Source: Streptomyces sp. NBC_00663 (lineage in GTDB: Bacteria; Actinomycetota; Actinomycetes; Streptomycetales; Streptomycetaceae). From it: 64,000 nucleotides of DNA. Positions 26,867 through 35,059 of the stretch are shown piece by piece. The notes beneath the pieces were generated by a model. The model was not told the origin of the DNA. It ran no database searches and saw only the letters and a list, made by a program, of their open reading frames with translations. The DNA lies in assembly GCF_036226885.1 (NCBI RefSeq), contig NZ_CP109027.1:1984001-2048000 (forward strand), read 5' to 3'. The number at the start of each line of letters is the position of its first letter. The stretch's first letter is position 1. The position numbers and the translations under genes were made by a program.

Positions 26867-27982
26867 ATGCGCATACGGACGATGGTCATAGGCGGCGGAA
26901 TCGGCGGTACGGCGACGGCGTTGGCCCTGCACAAGGCGGGCGCCGACGTCGTCGTGCACGAGGCGCATCCCGACTCGGCAGAAGACCTGGGCGCGTTCCT
27001 CACCCTGGCGAGCAACGGCATGCGGGCGCTGGCCCAGTTGGACGCCGGTGCCGCCGTCCGCGCGGTCGGGTTCCCGCTGCGGTCGATGCGGGTGCTCGAC
27101 GCGACGGGCGCGGAGGTGGGACGGGGGCCGCTGGGCGAGGCCGACGATCCGCTGCTGCGGTTTAGGTGCGTGCGCCGCGGCGACCTCAACGCGGCGCTCC
27201 AGACGGAGGCGGCGCGCCGGGGCATCGACGTGCGGCACGGGGTGCGGCTGACCTCCGTCGAGGAGGGCCCCGACGGTGTCACCGCCCGCTTCTCGGACGG
27301 CGGCAGCACGACGGCCGACCTGCTCGTCGGCGCCGACGGCCTCCACTCCACCGTCCGGGAGGCGATCGCCCCGGGCGTGCGTCCGCGCTACGCCGGGCAG
27401 CGCGTCTTCTACGGCTATACCGGCGCCGCCCGCCCGTCCGGCGCCGCCGAGCAGATCACGATGGTGCGCGGCGGCCGGGCCGCGTTCGGGTACGCGGTGT
27501 CGCCCGACGGGGAGACGTACTGGTTCGCGCGCGTGGCGGACGTACCGCCGAAGGTGCCCGGCGGCTGGCGGGAGCCGCTCGTGGAGCTGCTGCGCGCGGA
27601 CACCGGCCCGGCCGCGGACATCGTCGCGGCCACCCACGACGACGTCCTCGTCACCGACGCCGCCGAGATCCCCGTCGGCACCCCGTGGCGCTCCGCCCGG
27701 ACGCTGCTCGTCGGCGACGCGGCCCACGCGGCGTCCCCCGCGACCGGCCAGGGGGCGTCGATGGCGCTGGAGGACGCGGTCGTGCTCGCCAAGTCCCTGC
27801 GGGACACCCCGGATCTCGACGTCGCGCTCGCCCGCTACGAGGCGCTCCGCCGCCCGCGTGTGGAACACAACATCGCGGTCAGCGGCGCCCTCTCCCGCGG
27901 CGACCGCCCCACCGGGGCGCCCCGCCCCGGCGAGGACGACCTCGTACAACTGCTGGACTGGAACAGTGAGTTGGCGGCCTGA
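26867..27982 (+). CDS. FAD-dependent monooxygenase
   Basis: A 371-aa group A flavin monooxygenase (PHBH fold). It has the N-terminal dinucleotide motif VIGGGIGGTATALAL, the RxxL-type RCVRRGDLNAALQ, the DG motif LLVGADGLHSTVRE and GDAAHAASPATGQGASMALEDA. It would hydroxylate an aromatic or similar substrate using NAD(P)H and O2. The start follows 53 bp of intergenic DNA after the dehydrogenase. The convergent alpha/beta hydrolase lies 13 bp away. No reductase is needed for this class. The substrate is unknown. Confidence 0.9.
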   Translation: MRIRTMVIGGGIGGTATALALHKAGADVVVHEAHPDSAEDLGAFLTLASNGMRALAQLDAGAAVRAVGFPLRSMRVLDATGAEVGRGPLGEADDPLLRFRCVRRGDLNAALQTEAARRGIDVRHGVRLTSVEEGPDGVTARFSDGGSTTADLLVGADGLHSTVREAIAPGVRPRYAGQRVFYGYTGAARPSGAAEQITMVRGGRAAFGYAVSPDGETYWFARVADVPPKVPGGWREPLVELLRADTGPAADIVAATHDDVLVTDAAEIPVGTPWRSARTLLVGDAAHAASPATGQGASMALEDAVVLAKSLRDTPDLDVALARYEALRRPRVEHNIAVSGALSRGDRPTGAPRPGEDDLVQLLDWNSELAA

Positions 27983-27995
27983 GCCATGGTGTCGA

Positions 27996-28691
27996 TCAGA
28001 TCCAGCCGTCCAGGGACTTCATGAACCCCTCGAAGTCGTCCCGGTGGATGGTGTGGCCCGCCCCGGCGACCGTACGCACCTCGAAGCCGCTCGCCCGCAG
28101 CCGCGTCACGTCCTCCGCCCCCACGAGGAAGCTGGGCTCGGCGAGTTGGACCAGGGAGGGCACGGCCGGGCGGTCGGGGACGAAGCCGGTGAGCGGGCGG
28201 CCGTCGAGGAAGTACGAGGTGTCCGCGTCCCAGTCGGCCAGCGTGGCCACCTCGACGTCCACGTCCTCGGGGGCCCAGCGCGGGTTCGACCGGGCTATGT
28301 GCTCCCGTGTGACGTTCTTGCCGGACGCGAAGGTCTCGGGGTCCAGGGGCTGTTCGGGGTCGGGTGAGGACCAGGCCGGATCGGAGTAGACGGCGCGCAG
28401 CGGGCGCAGCCGCTCCACCGCGAGGGAGAGGGCGAGTCCGCCGAGGGAGTGGCCGATGATCACGTCGGCGGACGGCGGCAGGGTGTCCACGAGGTCGTCG
28501 GCGAAGTCCCGCGGGGTGTACTCGCCGCGCGGCGAACGGCCGTGGCCGCGCAGGTCGACCGCGAGCACCCGGTAGCCCCGTTCCGCGAGGGCCGGTCCGA
28601 CGCGGCGCCAGGTGCGGGAGTCGGACATGATGCCGTGGACGAGCAGGGCCGTCCGGTCGCCGGTGCCCCATTCACGGGTGTGGAGTTGCAC
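27996..28691 (-). CDS. alpha/beta hydrolase
   Basis: A 231-aa alpha/beta hydrolase. Landmarks are LLVHGIMSDSRTW (oxyanion HG), VDLRGHGRSPRG, nucleophile elbow IIGHSLGG, an acid in LVGAEDVT and the C-terminal GAGHTIH histidine. It is slightly short for the family but complete. It is convergent with the flavin monooxygenase, so a shared pathway is possible but unproven. It could be an esterase, lipase-like enzyme or C-C hydrolase. Confidence 0.9.
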   Translation of the reverse strand: MQLHTREWGTGDRTALLVHGIMSDSRTWRRVGPALAERGYRVLAVDLRGHGRSPRGEYTPRDFADDLVDTLPPSADVIIGHSLGGLALSLAVERLRPLRAVYSDPAWSSPDPEQPLDPETFASGKNVTREHIARSNPRWAPEDVDVEVATLADWDADTSYFLDGRPLTGFVPDRPAVPSLVQLAEPSFLVGAEDVTRLRASGFEVRTVAGAGHTIHRDDFEGFMKSLDGWI

Positions 28692-28824
28692 GGAATGCCT
28701 TTCGCTCCGGTGAGTGTGCCGCAGTCAGTGTGCGGCCTCACCCGGACGGCCCTCCCTGCGGGCAGGCCGAGCGGGGGCTTCTTAGCGTGGCGGGTATGTT
28801 CCGGCCGCCGGTACCGAGGTGACC

Positions 28825-29055
28825 ATGCGCAAGTCCTCCGACCCTCCGCCCGCCTCCTCGCCCTCCGCTCAACCGCCGCTGTGCAAGGGACAGTTCGCCG
28901 GTTCCGACGAAGGGCGGACGTGCACCGCGCGGGCCCGTTTCGAGATCGGCCGGTATGTCGACTTCCCGCTGCCAGTGTGCCCGGAACATCTCGGGCCGTC
29001 CCTGCTGCGGGCGCGCAACGTGCTGTGGCCGCCGGAGATCAGACTGATCGGCTGA
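28825..29055 (+). CDS. small hypothetical Cys-containing protein
   Basis: A 76-aa protein of unknown function, beginning with a Pro/Ser-rich tail and followed by CKGQFAGSDEGRTCTARARFEIG and PVCPEHLGPSLL. The three Cys and one His could form a small zinc site. The ATG at 28825 follows cgaggtgacc; an in-frame GTG at 28819 is an alternative. It is isolated between a divergent hydrolase and a convergent ferredoxin-like gene. Confidence 0.6.
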   Translation: MRKSSDPPPASSPSAQPPLCKGQFAGSDEGRTCTARARFEIGRYVDFPLPVCPEHLGPSLLRARNVLWPPEIRLIG

Positions 29056-29112
29056 CCGTCCGCAGCGCCATGGCCAGAGGCCGGCGAGCACACCGGCCCG
29101 AGCGTCGCGCGC

Positions 29113-29532
29113 TCAGCGGCGGGCGCGGCGGAGTTCCGGGCGGGGCGGGTCGATGAACTGGAGGGTGAGGGTGGCCGGGGGTTCGGCCAGGCCGGGGCCG
29201 CCGGCCGCCACCCAGTCCAGTACGTCGTCCGTGCAGGCGTCGTCGCCGGACCAGCCGATCCAGGTCGCCCGGCCGCCCCGGCGCCGCCCCTCGCCGGAGG
29301 GCTGTACGACGAGGACGTTCGCCTGGTCGCAGGGGCCGAGACAGTCGGTCGTACGGACCGCGAGCCGGCCGCCGGACTCCGCGGCGGCGGCCCGCAACCG
29401 GTCGAGCTGCCACTGATGGTCGACACCGGGGTGCTTGCGCGCGTCGCCGCAGCAGCACCCCCGGCAGAGCACGAGGGTGCACGGCCTGGCACCGGCGGCC
29501 CCGAACACGGCCCGGCTTCTCGGCACGCTCAC
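29113..29532 (-). CDS. (2Fe-2S) ferredoxin-like protein (thioredoxin-fold type)
   Basis: A 139-aa protein of the (2Fe-2S) ferredoxin / CobW-linked thioredoxin-like fold family. It shows TLVLCRGCCCGDARKH near the N-terminus and TTDCLGPCDQANVLVVQP in the middle, placing cysteines as expected for a cluster or thioredoxin-like fold. The GTG at 29532 is preceded by gggagggg. Two extra Cys (CRGCCCG) form an unusual run. The role is electron transfer or metal metabolism by inference; no partner gene is adjacent. Confidence 0.75.
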   Translation of the reverse strand: MSVPRSRAVFGAAGARPCTLVLCRGCCCGDARKHPGVDHQWQLDRLRAAAAESGGRLAVRTTDCLGPCDQANVLVVQPSGEGRRRGGRATWIGWSGDDACTDDVLDWVAAGGPGLAEPPATLTLQFIDPPRPELRRARR

Positions 29533-29613
29533 GCCATCCCCTCCCGGTGACCCATCGACTTCCAAGATCGTACGTACTTGTACGGCGCACCCAGACCGCG
29601 GCCGACCAAACCG

Positions 29614-29642
29614 TTGACGGAGACATGCCTCATCCCTATCTT
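29614..29642 (+). promoter_or_regulatory. sigma70-type promoter for the first GH43 gene
   Basis: TTGACG and TATCTT are separated by 17 bp, 52 bp before the ATG at 29694. The spacing and -35 match are good and the -10 is moderate (4 of 6). Confidence 0.5.
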
Positions 29643-29655
29643 CTGATCGGAATCA

Positions 29656-29668
29656 CGAACTACGTTCG
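29656..29668. promoter_or_regulatory. operator-like inverted repeat CGAAC-TAC-GTTCG
   Basis: A 5-bp-arm inverted repeat lies between the predicted -10 and the GH43 start. Its position suits repression of a sugar-inducible hydrolase gene by a LacI- or ROK-type regulator, but the arm length is short. Confidence 0.3.
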
Positions 29669-29693
29669 AAATTACGGACAGGGACGGTCTCGT

Positions 29694-31193
29694 ATGCCTC
29701 GGACTCACCTCGGCAGGCACCGCGGAGCGCTGCTCGCCTGTGTGCTCGGCCTGCTCCTCGCGCTCGTGGCGGCGACCCCGCCGGCACAGGCCGCGGAGGG
29801 CCGCCCGTACACCAATCCGCTCAAGTCCTACAAGGGCGCCGACCCCTGGCTGGAGTACTACGACGGCAACTACTACCTGATCACCACGACGTTCACCGGC
29901 ATCCTCGGCATCCGGAAGTCGCCGACGCTGGCGGGCCTCGCCACCGCGCCCAACGTGCAGGTGTGGTCGGACACCACGTCGACCCGCAACACCAACATCT
30001 GGGCGCCGGAGATGCACTTCTTCGACGGGCACTGGTACGTCTACTACTCCGCCGGACAGAGCGGGGTGGCCTGCTGCGACTCGCAGCGCACGCATGTCCT
30101 GGAGAGCGCCGGGACCGACCCGATGGGCCCGTACACCTACAAGAACACGCTCACCGGGTCCAACCTCAGCCCGAACGGCTGGCTGATCGACGCGAGCGTG
30201 CTGGAGCACGGCGGCAGCCTCTACCTCGTCGGCAGCGGCTTCGTCAACGGCAGTGCACAGAGCCTGGTCATCGCGCCGATGAGCAATCCGTACACGCTGG
30301 CCGGCGGTACCTTCACCGTCATCTCCAGCCCGACGGCGAGTTGGGAGACCTCCGGCTCCCCCGTCAACGAAGGCCCCGAGCCGCTCTATCACAACGGCCG
30401 CACGTTCCTGACCTTCTCGGCGAGCTCCTGTCAGACGGCCGACTACAAGCTCGGCATGCTGGAGCTGACCGGCTCCGATCCGCTCAAGGCGGCCTCCTGG
30501 ACGAAGAGTCCGTCGCCCGTGTTCCAGCGCAGTGACGCCAACGGCGTGTACGCGCCCGGCCACAACGGCTTCTTCTCCTCGCCCGACGGCACCGAGAACT
30601 GGATCGTCTACCACGCCAACTCGTCCTCCTCCGGCGGCTGCGGCAACGGACGGACCACCCGTGCCCAGAAGTTCACCTGGAACGCCGACGGCACCCCAAA
30701 CTTCGGCACCCCCGTCGCCCTCGGCACCTCCCTGCCCGGCCCCTCCGGCGAGAGTGCGGCGACCCCGACGTCGTACACCCTCGTCAACCGCAACAGCGGC
30801 AAGTGCCTGGACGTGAACGGCGGCAACACCGCCGACGGCACCAACATCTTCCAGTGGACCTGCAACGGCGGGACCAACCAGAAGTGGAGGATCGAGGACC
30901 TCGGCGACGACACCAACCGGCTGGTGAACGTGGCGACCGGCAAGGTGGCCGACATCGCGGACTGCTCCGCCTCGGACGGCGCCGACATCCGCCAGTGGTC
31001 CTGGCTCAACAACAAGTGCCAGCGCTTCCGTCTGGTGTTCACCGCCACCGGCGACTACGTCCGGATCGTCAACGAGTCCACCGGCAAGGTCGCCGACGTC
31101 GCCGACTGCGGCACCACGAACGGCTCCGACGTACGGCAGTGGACCTGGCTGAACAACAACTGCCAGCAGTGGCGCCTCGTTCCGACGACCTGA
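29694..31193 (+). CDS. secreted GH43 glycosidase with ricin-type CBM13 domain
   Basis: A 499-aa secreted protein with a signal peptide (HRGALLACVLGLLLALVAA..AQA), a five-bladed GH43 domain (about 35-350) and a C-terminal ricin B lectin/CBM13 trefoil (about 360-499; VNRNSGKCLDVNGG, NQKWRIED, CQQWRLV). Likely catalytic residues are the Asp in YKGADPWL, the Asp in WLIDASVLE and the Glu in VNEGPEPLY. It probably removes alpha-L-arabinofuranosyl or arabinan residues by inversion. The ATG at 29694 yields the signal peptide; upstream starts do not. A related GH43 gene follows at 31229. Confidence 0.9.
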   Translation: MPRTHLGRHRGALLACVLGLLLALVAATPPAQAAEGRPYTNPLKSYKGADPWLEYYDGNYYLITTTFTGILGIRKSPTLAGLATAPNVQVWSDTTSTRNTNIWAPEMHFFDGHWYVYYSAGQSGVACCDSQRTHVLESAGTDPMGPYTYKNTLTGSNLSPNGWLIDASVLEHGGSLYLVGSGFVNGSAQSLVIAPMSNPYTLAGGTFTVISSPTASWETSGSPVNEGPEPLYHNGRTFLTFSASSCQTADYKLGMLELTGSDPLKAASWTKSPSPVFQRSDANGVYAPGHNGFFSSPDGTENWIVYHANSSSSGGCGNGRTTRAQKFTWNADGTPNFGTPVALGTSLPGPSGESAATPTSYTLVNRNSGKCLDVNGGNTADGTNIFQWTCNGGTNQKWRIEDLGDDTNRLVNVATGKVADIADCSASDGADIRQWSWLNNKCQRFRLVFTATGDYVRIVNESTGKVADVADCGTTNGSDVRQWTWLNNNCQQWRLVPTT

Positions 31194-31228
31194 CCCTCCC
31201 CCTCTGCTCGCGCATCTGGAGAACTCCC

Positions 31229-32671
31229 TTGAGACGCAACGCCGTTCGTCTGCTACTGGCTCTGCTGGTGGCACTCACCGCATGCCTGGGCACCGCCCCG
31301 GCCCAGGCCGCCGTACCCGACTCCCCCGCCGTGACCTACACCAACCCGATCGCCGAGAAGCGGGCCGACCCGCACATCTTCAAACACACCGACGGCTACT
31401 ACTACTTCACCGCGACCGTCCCCGAGTACGACCGCATCGTGCTGCGCCGGGCCACCACCATCCAGGGCCTCAACACGGCCTCGGAGGTGACCATCTGGAC
31501 CAAGCACAGCAGCGGTGCGATGGGCGCGCACATCTGGGCGCCGGAGATCCACTACATCGACGGCAAGTGGTACGTGTACTTCGCCGCCGGCTCGACCAGT
31601 GACGTGTGGGCGATCCGCATGTACGTCCTGGAGGGCACCGGCGCCAACCCGCTGACCGCGACCTGGACCGAGAAGGGCCAGATCACCACCACGTGGGAGA
31701 GCTTCTCGCTGGACGCGACGACGTTCGTCGTGAACGGTGTGCGGTATCTGGCGTGGGCGCAGCGCAACCCGTCGGAGAACAACAACACCAGCCTGTTCCT
31801 GGCGAAGATGGCCAACCCCTGGACGATCAGCGGGACTCCGGTCGAGCTGTCGCAGCCGACACTGTCGTGGGAGACGGTCGGCTACAAGGTCAACGAGGGG
31901 CCGGCCGTGATCCAGCACGGCGGCAAGGTCTTCATGACGTACTCGGCCTCGGCCACCGACGCCAACTACTGCCTGGGGATGCTGACCGCGTCGGCGACGG
32001 CCGACCTGACCAACGCGGCGTCCTGGACGAAGAGTTCGACGCCGGTGTTCCAGACCAACGCCGCGACCTCGCAGTACGGGCCGGGCCACAACTCCTTCAC
32101 CACCTCCGAGGACGGCAAGTCGGACATCCTCGTCTACCACGACCGCAGCTACAAGGACATCAGCGGCGACCCGCTGAACGACCCCAACCGCCGCACCCGG
32201 GTGCAGAAGGTCTACTGGAAGGCGGACGGCACCCCGGACTTCGGCATCCCGGTCGCCGACGGTGTCACCCCGAAGCGCTTCTCCTCGTACAACTTCGCGG
32301 ACCGGTTCATCCGCCACTGGGAGTACCGGGCGAAGATCGAGGCGAACGTCTCGCCGCTCGCCGACTCTCAGTTCCGGGTGGTCACCGGCCTCGCGGGCAC
32401 CGGCACGGTCTCGCTGGAGTCGGCGAACCTCCCCGGCTACTACCTGCGGCACAAGAACTTCGAGGTGTGGCTGGAGAAGAACGACGGCACGTCCGGCTTC
32501 GCCTCCGACGCGAGCTTCTACCAGCGGTCCGGGCTGGCCGACTCGGCGGGGGTCTCGTACGAGTCGTACAACTACGCGGGCCGGTACATACGGCACTACA
32601 ACTACCTGCTGTATGTGCAGACGCCCGCCACGGCGACGGACCGGGGGGATGCCACGTTCTACGCGCAATAG
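31229..32671 (+). CDS. secreted GH43 alpha-L-arabinofuranosidase with AbfB (CBM42) domain
   Basis: A 480-aa secreted enzyme. The signal peptide is VRLLLALLVALTACLGTAPAQA. The GH43 domain has EKRADPHIF, GAHIWAPEIHYIDGKWYVYF and KVNEGPAVIQ, supplying the Asp/Glu catalytic set. The C-terminal AbfB/CBM42 arabinose-binding trefoil has YNFADRFIRHWEYRAKI, LPGYYLRHKNFEV and YAGRYIRHYNYLLYV, three beta-trefoil repeats. The best start is the TTG at 31229 behind tctggag. It resembles Streptomyces exo-alpha-1,5-L-arabinofuranosidases and likely cooperates with the preceding GH43 on plant arabinans. Confidence 0.92.
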   Translation: MRRNAVRLLLALLVALTACLGTAPAQAAVPDSPAVTYTNPIAEKRADPHIFKHTDGYYYFTATVPEYDRIVLRRATTIQGLNTASEVTIWTKHSSGAMGAHIWAPEIHYIDGKWYVYFAAGSTSDVWAIRMYVLEGTGANPLTATWTEKGQITTTWESFSLDATTFVVNGVRYLAWAQRNPSENNNTSLFLAKMANPWTISGTPVELSQPTLSWETVGYKVNEGPAVIQHGGKVFMTYSASATDANYCLGMLTASATADLTNAASWTKSSTPVFQTNAATSQYGPGHNSFTTSEDGKSDILVYHDRSYKDISGDPLNDPNRRTRVQKVYWKADGTPDFGIPVADGVTPKRFSSYNFADRFIRHWEYRAKIEANVSPLADSQFRVVTGLAGTGTVSLESANLPGYYLRHKNFEVWLEKNDGTSGFASDASFYQRSGLADSAGVSYESYNYAGRYIRHYNYLLYVQTPATATDRGDATFYAQ

Positions 32672-32687
32672 CCGGTCCGGAAGCCGC

Positions 32688-32744
32688 TTGAAGGCATGAT
32701 CAAACAGACTATAAACCGCGTGTATAATCGCTGTGTATAGTCTG
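32688..32744 (+). promoter_or_regulatory. promoter with overlapping long inverted repeat upstream of polysaccharide deacetylase
   Basis: TTGAAG (32688-32693) and TATAAA (32710-32715) are spaced 16 bp. A perfect 9-bp inverted repeat, CAGACTATA (32705-32713) and TATAGTCTG (32736-32744), flanks a 22-bp AT-rich spacer holding TATAAT and repeated TGTATA. The left arm overlaps the -10, consistent with a repressor operator. The right arm ends just before the deacetylase ATG. This is a strongly AT-rich island in high-GC DNA. Confidence 0.55.
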
Positions 32745-32747
32745 GAC

Positions 32748-33536
32748 ATGCCATCTCTGACCAACCAGATGCACAAAACGGGGACCAGGTTCCGAGCGGC
32801 GCTGATGTCGGCGGCGGCAGCGTGTCTCGCGCTGTCGCTGACCGGCTGCGCGAAGGTCGACACGACCGCGCCCAGCGCCGCCCGGGCCGAGGCCGCGCCG
32901 GCCACCGCGCAGGCCCGGTTCGGAACCGTCGACTGCCGTCACACCAAGTGCATCGCGCTCACCTTCGACGCCGGACCGAGCGAGCACTCCGCGCAGCTCC
33001 TCGACATCCTCAAGGAGAAACAGGTCCCGGCGACCTTCTTCCTCCTCGGCAAGCGGCACATCGAGAAGTACCCGGAGCTCGTCAAGCGCATGGCGGACGA
33101 GGGCCACGAGGTGGCCAGCCACACCTGGGACCACAAGATCCTGACCCGGCTGAAGCCGGACGGGATACGCGAGGAGCTGGAGCGCCCGAACCGGGAGATA
33201 GAGCGCCTCACCGGGAAGCGTCCCACCCTCATGCGCCCGCCACAGGGCCGTACGGACACCGACGTCCACGACATCTGCAAGGAACTGGGCATGTCGGAGG
33301 TGCTGTGGACGGTCACCGCCAAGGACTACACGACGACCGACTCGGCGCTGATCCAGGAACGGGTCCTCGCGCAGGCGTCCCGCGACGGGATCATCCTGCT
33401 GCACGACCTCTACGACGGGACGGTGCCGGCCGTGCCCGGCATCATCGACGCGCTCAAGGCGCGCGGGTATGTGTTCGTGACCGTGCCGCAGTTGCTGGCA
33501 CCGGGGAAGGCGGAGCCGGGGAAGGTGTACCGCTGA
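32748..33536 (+). CDS. polysaccharide deacetylase-family (NodB/CE4) lipoprotein
   Basis: A 262-aa exported lipoprotein with lipobox LSLTGC (Cys34) followed by a NodB domain. Motif 1 is LTFDAGPSEHS, where the usual TFDDG has its second Asp replaced by Ala. Motif 2 HTWDH, motif 3 RPPQG and motif 5 ILLHD are present. The second Asp normally binds the metal, so activity may be reduced or use altered metal binding. The family de-N-acetylates peptidoglycan, chitin or acetylxylan; proximity to two GH43 genes allows an acetylxylan role, but this is not proven. An in-frame GTG at 32733 lies inside the inverted repeat and is less likely. Confidence 0.85.
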   Translation: MPSLTNQMHKTGTRFRAALMSAAAACLALSLTGCAKVDTTAPSAARAEAAPATAQARFGTVDCRHTKCIALTFDAGPSEHSAQLLDILKEKQVPATFFLLGKRHIEKYPELVKRMADEGHEVASHTWDHKILTRLKPDGIREELERPNREIERLTGKRPTLMRPPQGRTDTDVHDICKELGMSEVLWTVTAKDYTTTDSALIQERVLAQASRDGIILLHDLYDGTVPAVPGIIDALKARGYVFVTVPQLLAPGKAEPGKVYR

Positions 33537-33860
33537 CCCGGCTGACGCCGGTCACCAGGCGAGGTGAGGGCGGTACGGCGAGCGATGGATCATCGTCGGC
33601 CGCATCTCGACGGCTGCACCCTCCGCAAGCCGCAGCCGGCGGCACCGAATGCCACGAACACCGCTGCCCCGGCCGGAAGTTCCGTCCCCGCCAGGGTGAC
33701 GGGCCGGGTGGTGACCCTTCGGAACCCCTGTAGCGCGCTGTCGTAACGGGTCGACGAGTTCGGCGACGCGCTGAGCGACGTACGGCACCGGTCAGGCGTC
33801 CAGTTCCGCGAGATGGGTCAGCCCGTCGTCGCGCCGTGCCCGCTCGTGGAGCGGAAGGGC
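33537..33860. other. 324-bp convergent intergenic region without a clear gene
   Basis: The gap between the deacetylase and the DUF2278 gene holds only short overlapping frames of low-complexity Arg/Pro-rich type. On the minus strand the DUF2278 frame continues after its stop for 22 more codons to a second stop at 33792 (HERARRDDGLTHLAELDA), which could be a gene remnant. Nothing else is recognised. Confidence 0.4.
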
Positions 33861-34874
33861 TCAGAAGACGACGGACCAGCCCTCCCGGGCGGCCTGTTCC
33901 TTGGTGTAGGAGACGCCGTGGACCTTCAGCGTCCGGGCGTCGAAGAGAGTGATCTCCCCGCCATGGTTGCCGAGTTGGGCCCCGTCTCCGGCGAGCGGTA
34001 CGGCGAGACAGGCACCGGCGGCGAGCGTCCCGGCGGGCACCGCGGACTTCTGCCCCAGACGGTCGCCGATGCGCCAGCCGGTGAGGTCGACGGGGTCGGG
34101 CGAGGCGTTGAGCAGCGTGACCGTCTCCGCCTCGGGCGCCGGGCCGGGCGGGTTGACCAGCGCGGCGACGATGCGCACGGGGACGGTGTCCGGAGCGGGC
34201 AGGTCACCGTCGACATCGTCCAGGGCGTGCCCGGTGACATCGTCGGTGTGCCAGGCCTGGCTCTGGAAGGCGAGGAAGATCCCCACCCACCGCTCCTGGC
34301 CCGGGAAGTGAATCAGCATCCCCCCGTCCTGCCACACCCCGTCGTCACCGCGGAAGCGGCGGCTGTTGCCCTGGTTCATGTGGAGGTCGTGGATCCCGTT
34401 GCCCGGCAGAAAGCCGAACACCTTGTCCTTGACGCCGGGTTCGGGACCGAAGCGCTCGCCGAAGAGATACAGCCGGGCGTCGGGATCGGCGACGGCCCGT
34501 CGTACCCAGTGGTCGAGGATGTCGGCGAGGTCGTTGCCGTCGCCGGGGAGGTCCGGGGGCAGGGTGCGCATCGTCGCCGGGTCGAAGAGGTTGCCGCGCA
34601 CGAAGTCGAGGTTGGGCCCGCCGGGCCCGGGCGGCAGTGTGTTCCACCCGCCGGCCAGCCCCGCCAGCCGGGCGGTGACCGGGTGCCGGAAGTCCTCGTC
34701 GACGAGGTAGAGCAGCTCGGAGGGCCGCTCCTGGGACAGCACGTTGACGGCGGCGCGGTAGTGGACGCCCTGGTCGTCGGTGAGATGGACCTGATAGTGC
34801 GGGGTGTCGACGGCGCCCTCGCGGCGGGTGTCGACGGCCCGGGTGATCAGTACGCCGTAGGCCTTCAGTGGCAT
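33861..34874 (-). CDS. DUF2278 protein with C-terminal lamin-tail domain
   Basis: A 337-aa protein. The N-terminal 220 residues match the DUF2278 (YukJ-like) family: MPLKAYGVLITRAVDTRRE, HYQVHLTDDQGVHYRAAVNV, GIHDLHMNQGNSRRFRGDDG and a WVGIFLAFQSQAWHTDD segment. The C-terminal approximately 100 residues form a lamin-tail (LTD) beta-sandwich, VTLLNASPDPVDLTGWRIGDR. No signal peptide is seen. The function is unknown; the HDLHMNQGN motif is conserved-looking and could be a catalytic or metal site. The ATG at 34874 is preferred over an upstream TTG because gggggag precedes it. Confidence 0.82.
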   Translation of the reverse strand: MPLKAYGVLITRAVDTRREGAVDTPHYQVHLTDDQGVHYRAAVNVLSQERPSELLYLVDEDFRHPVTARLAGLAGGWNTLPPGPGGPNLDFVRGNLFDPATMRTLPPDLPGDGNDLADILDHWVRRAVADPDARLYLFGERFGPEPGVKDKVFGFLPGNGIHDLHMNQGNSRRFRGDDGVWQDGGMLIHFPGQERWVGIFLAFQSQAWHTDDVTGHALDDVDGDLPAPDTVPVRIVAALVNPPGPAPEAETVTLLNASPDPVDLTGWRIGDRLGQKSAVPAGTLAAGACLAVPLAGDGAQLGNHGGEITLFDARTLKVHGVSYTKEQAAREGWSVVF

Positions 34875-35059
34875 GGCGATCAACTCCCCCTGTCGATGGG
34901 CGGAATGCCCATCAGTGAGGGAAATCGTAGAGCGCGCGTGCGGTGCGGGGAGGCGCGATCCGCCCGGCGTACGCCCGTCGGCCGACAGGTGTCTGCACCA
35001 ACTCTGTGAGCCGGCTATGAATATGCCGCTGAGCTGCCCGGACTCCCTAAGATCGTTAC

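Noticed and set aside
33792..33860. Read-through extension of the DUF2278 protein after its stop (22 codons)
   Set aside because: There is no evidence for stop-codon suppression; it may be a small gene remnant but is too short to call.
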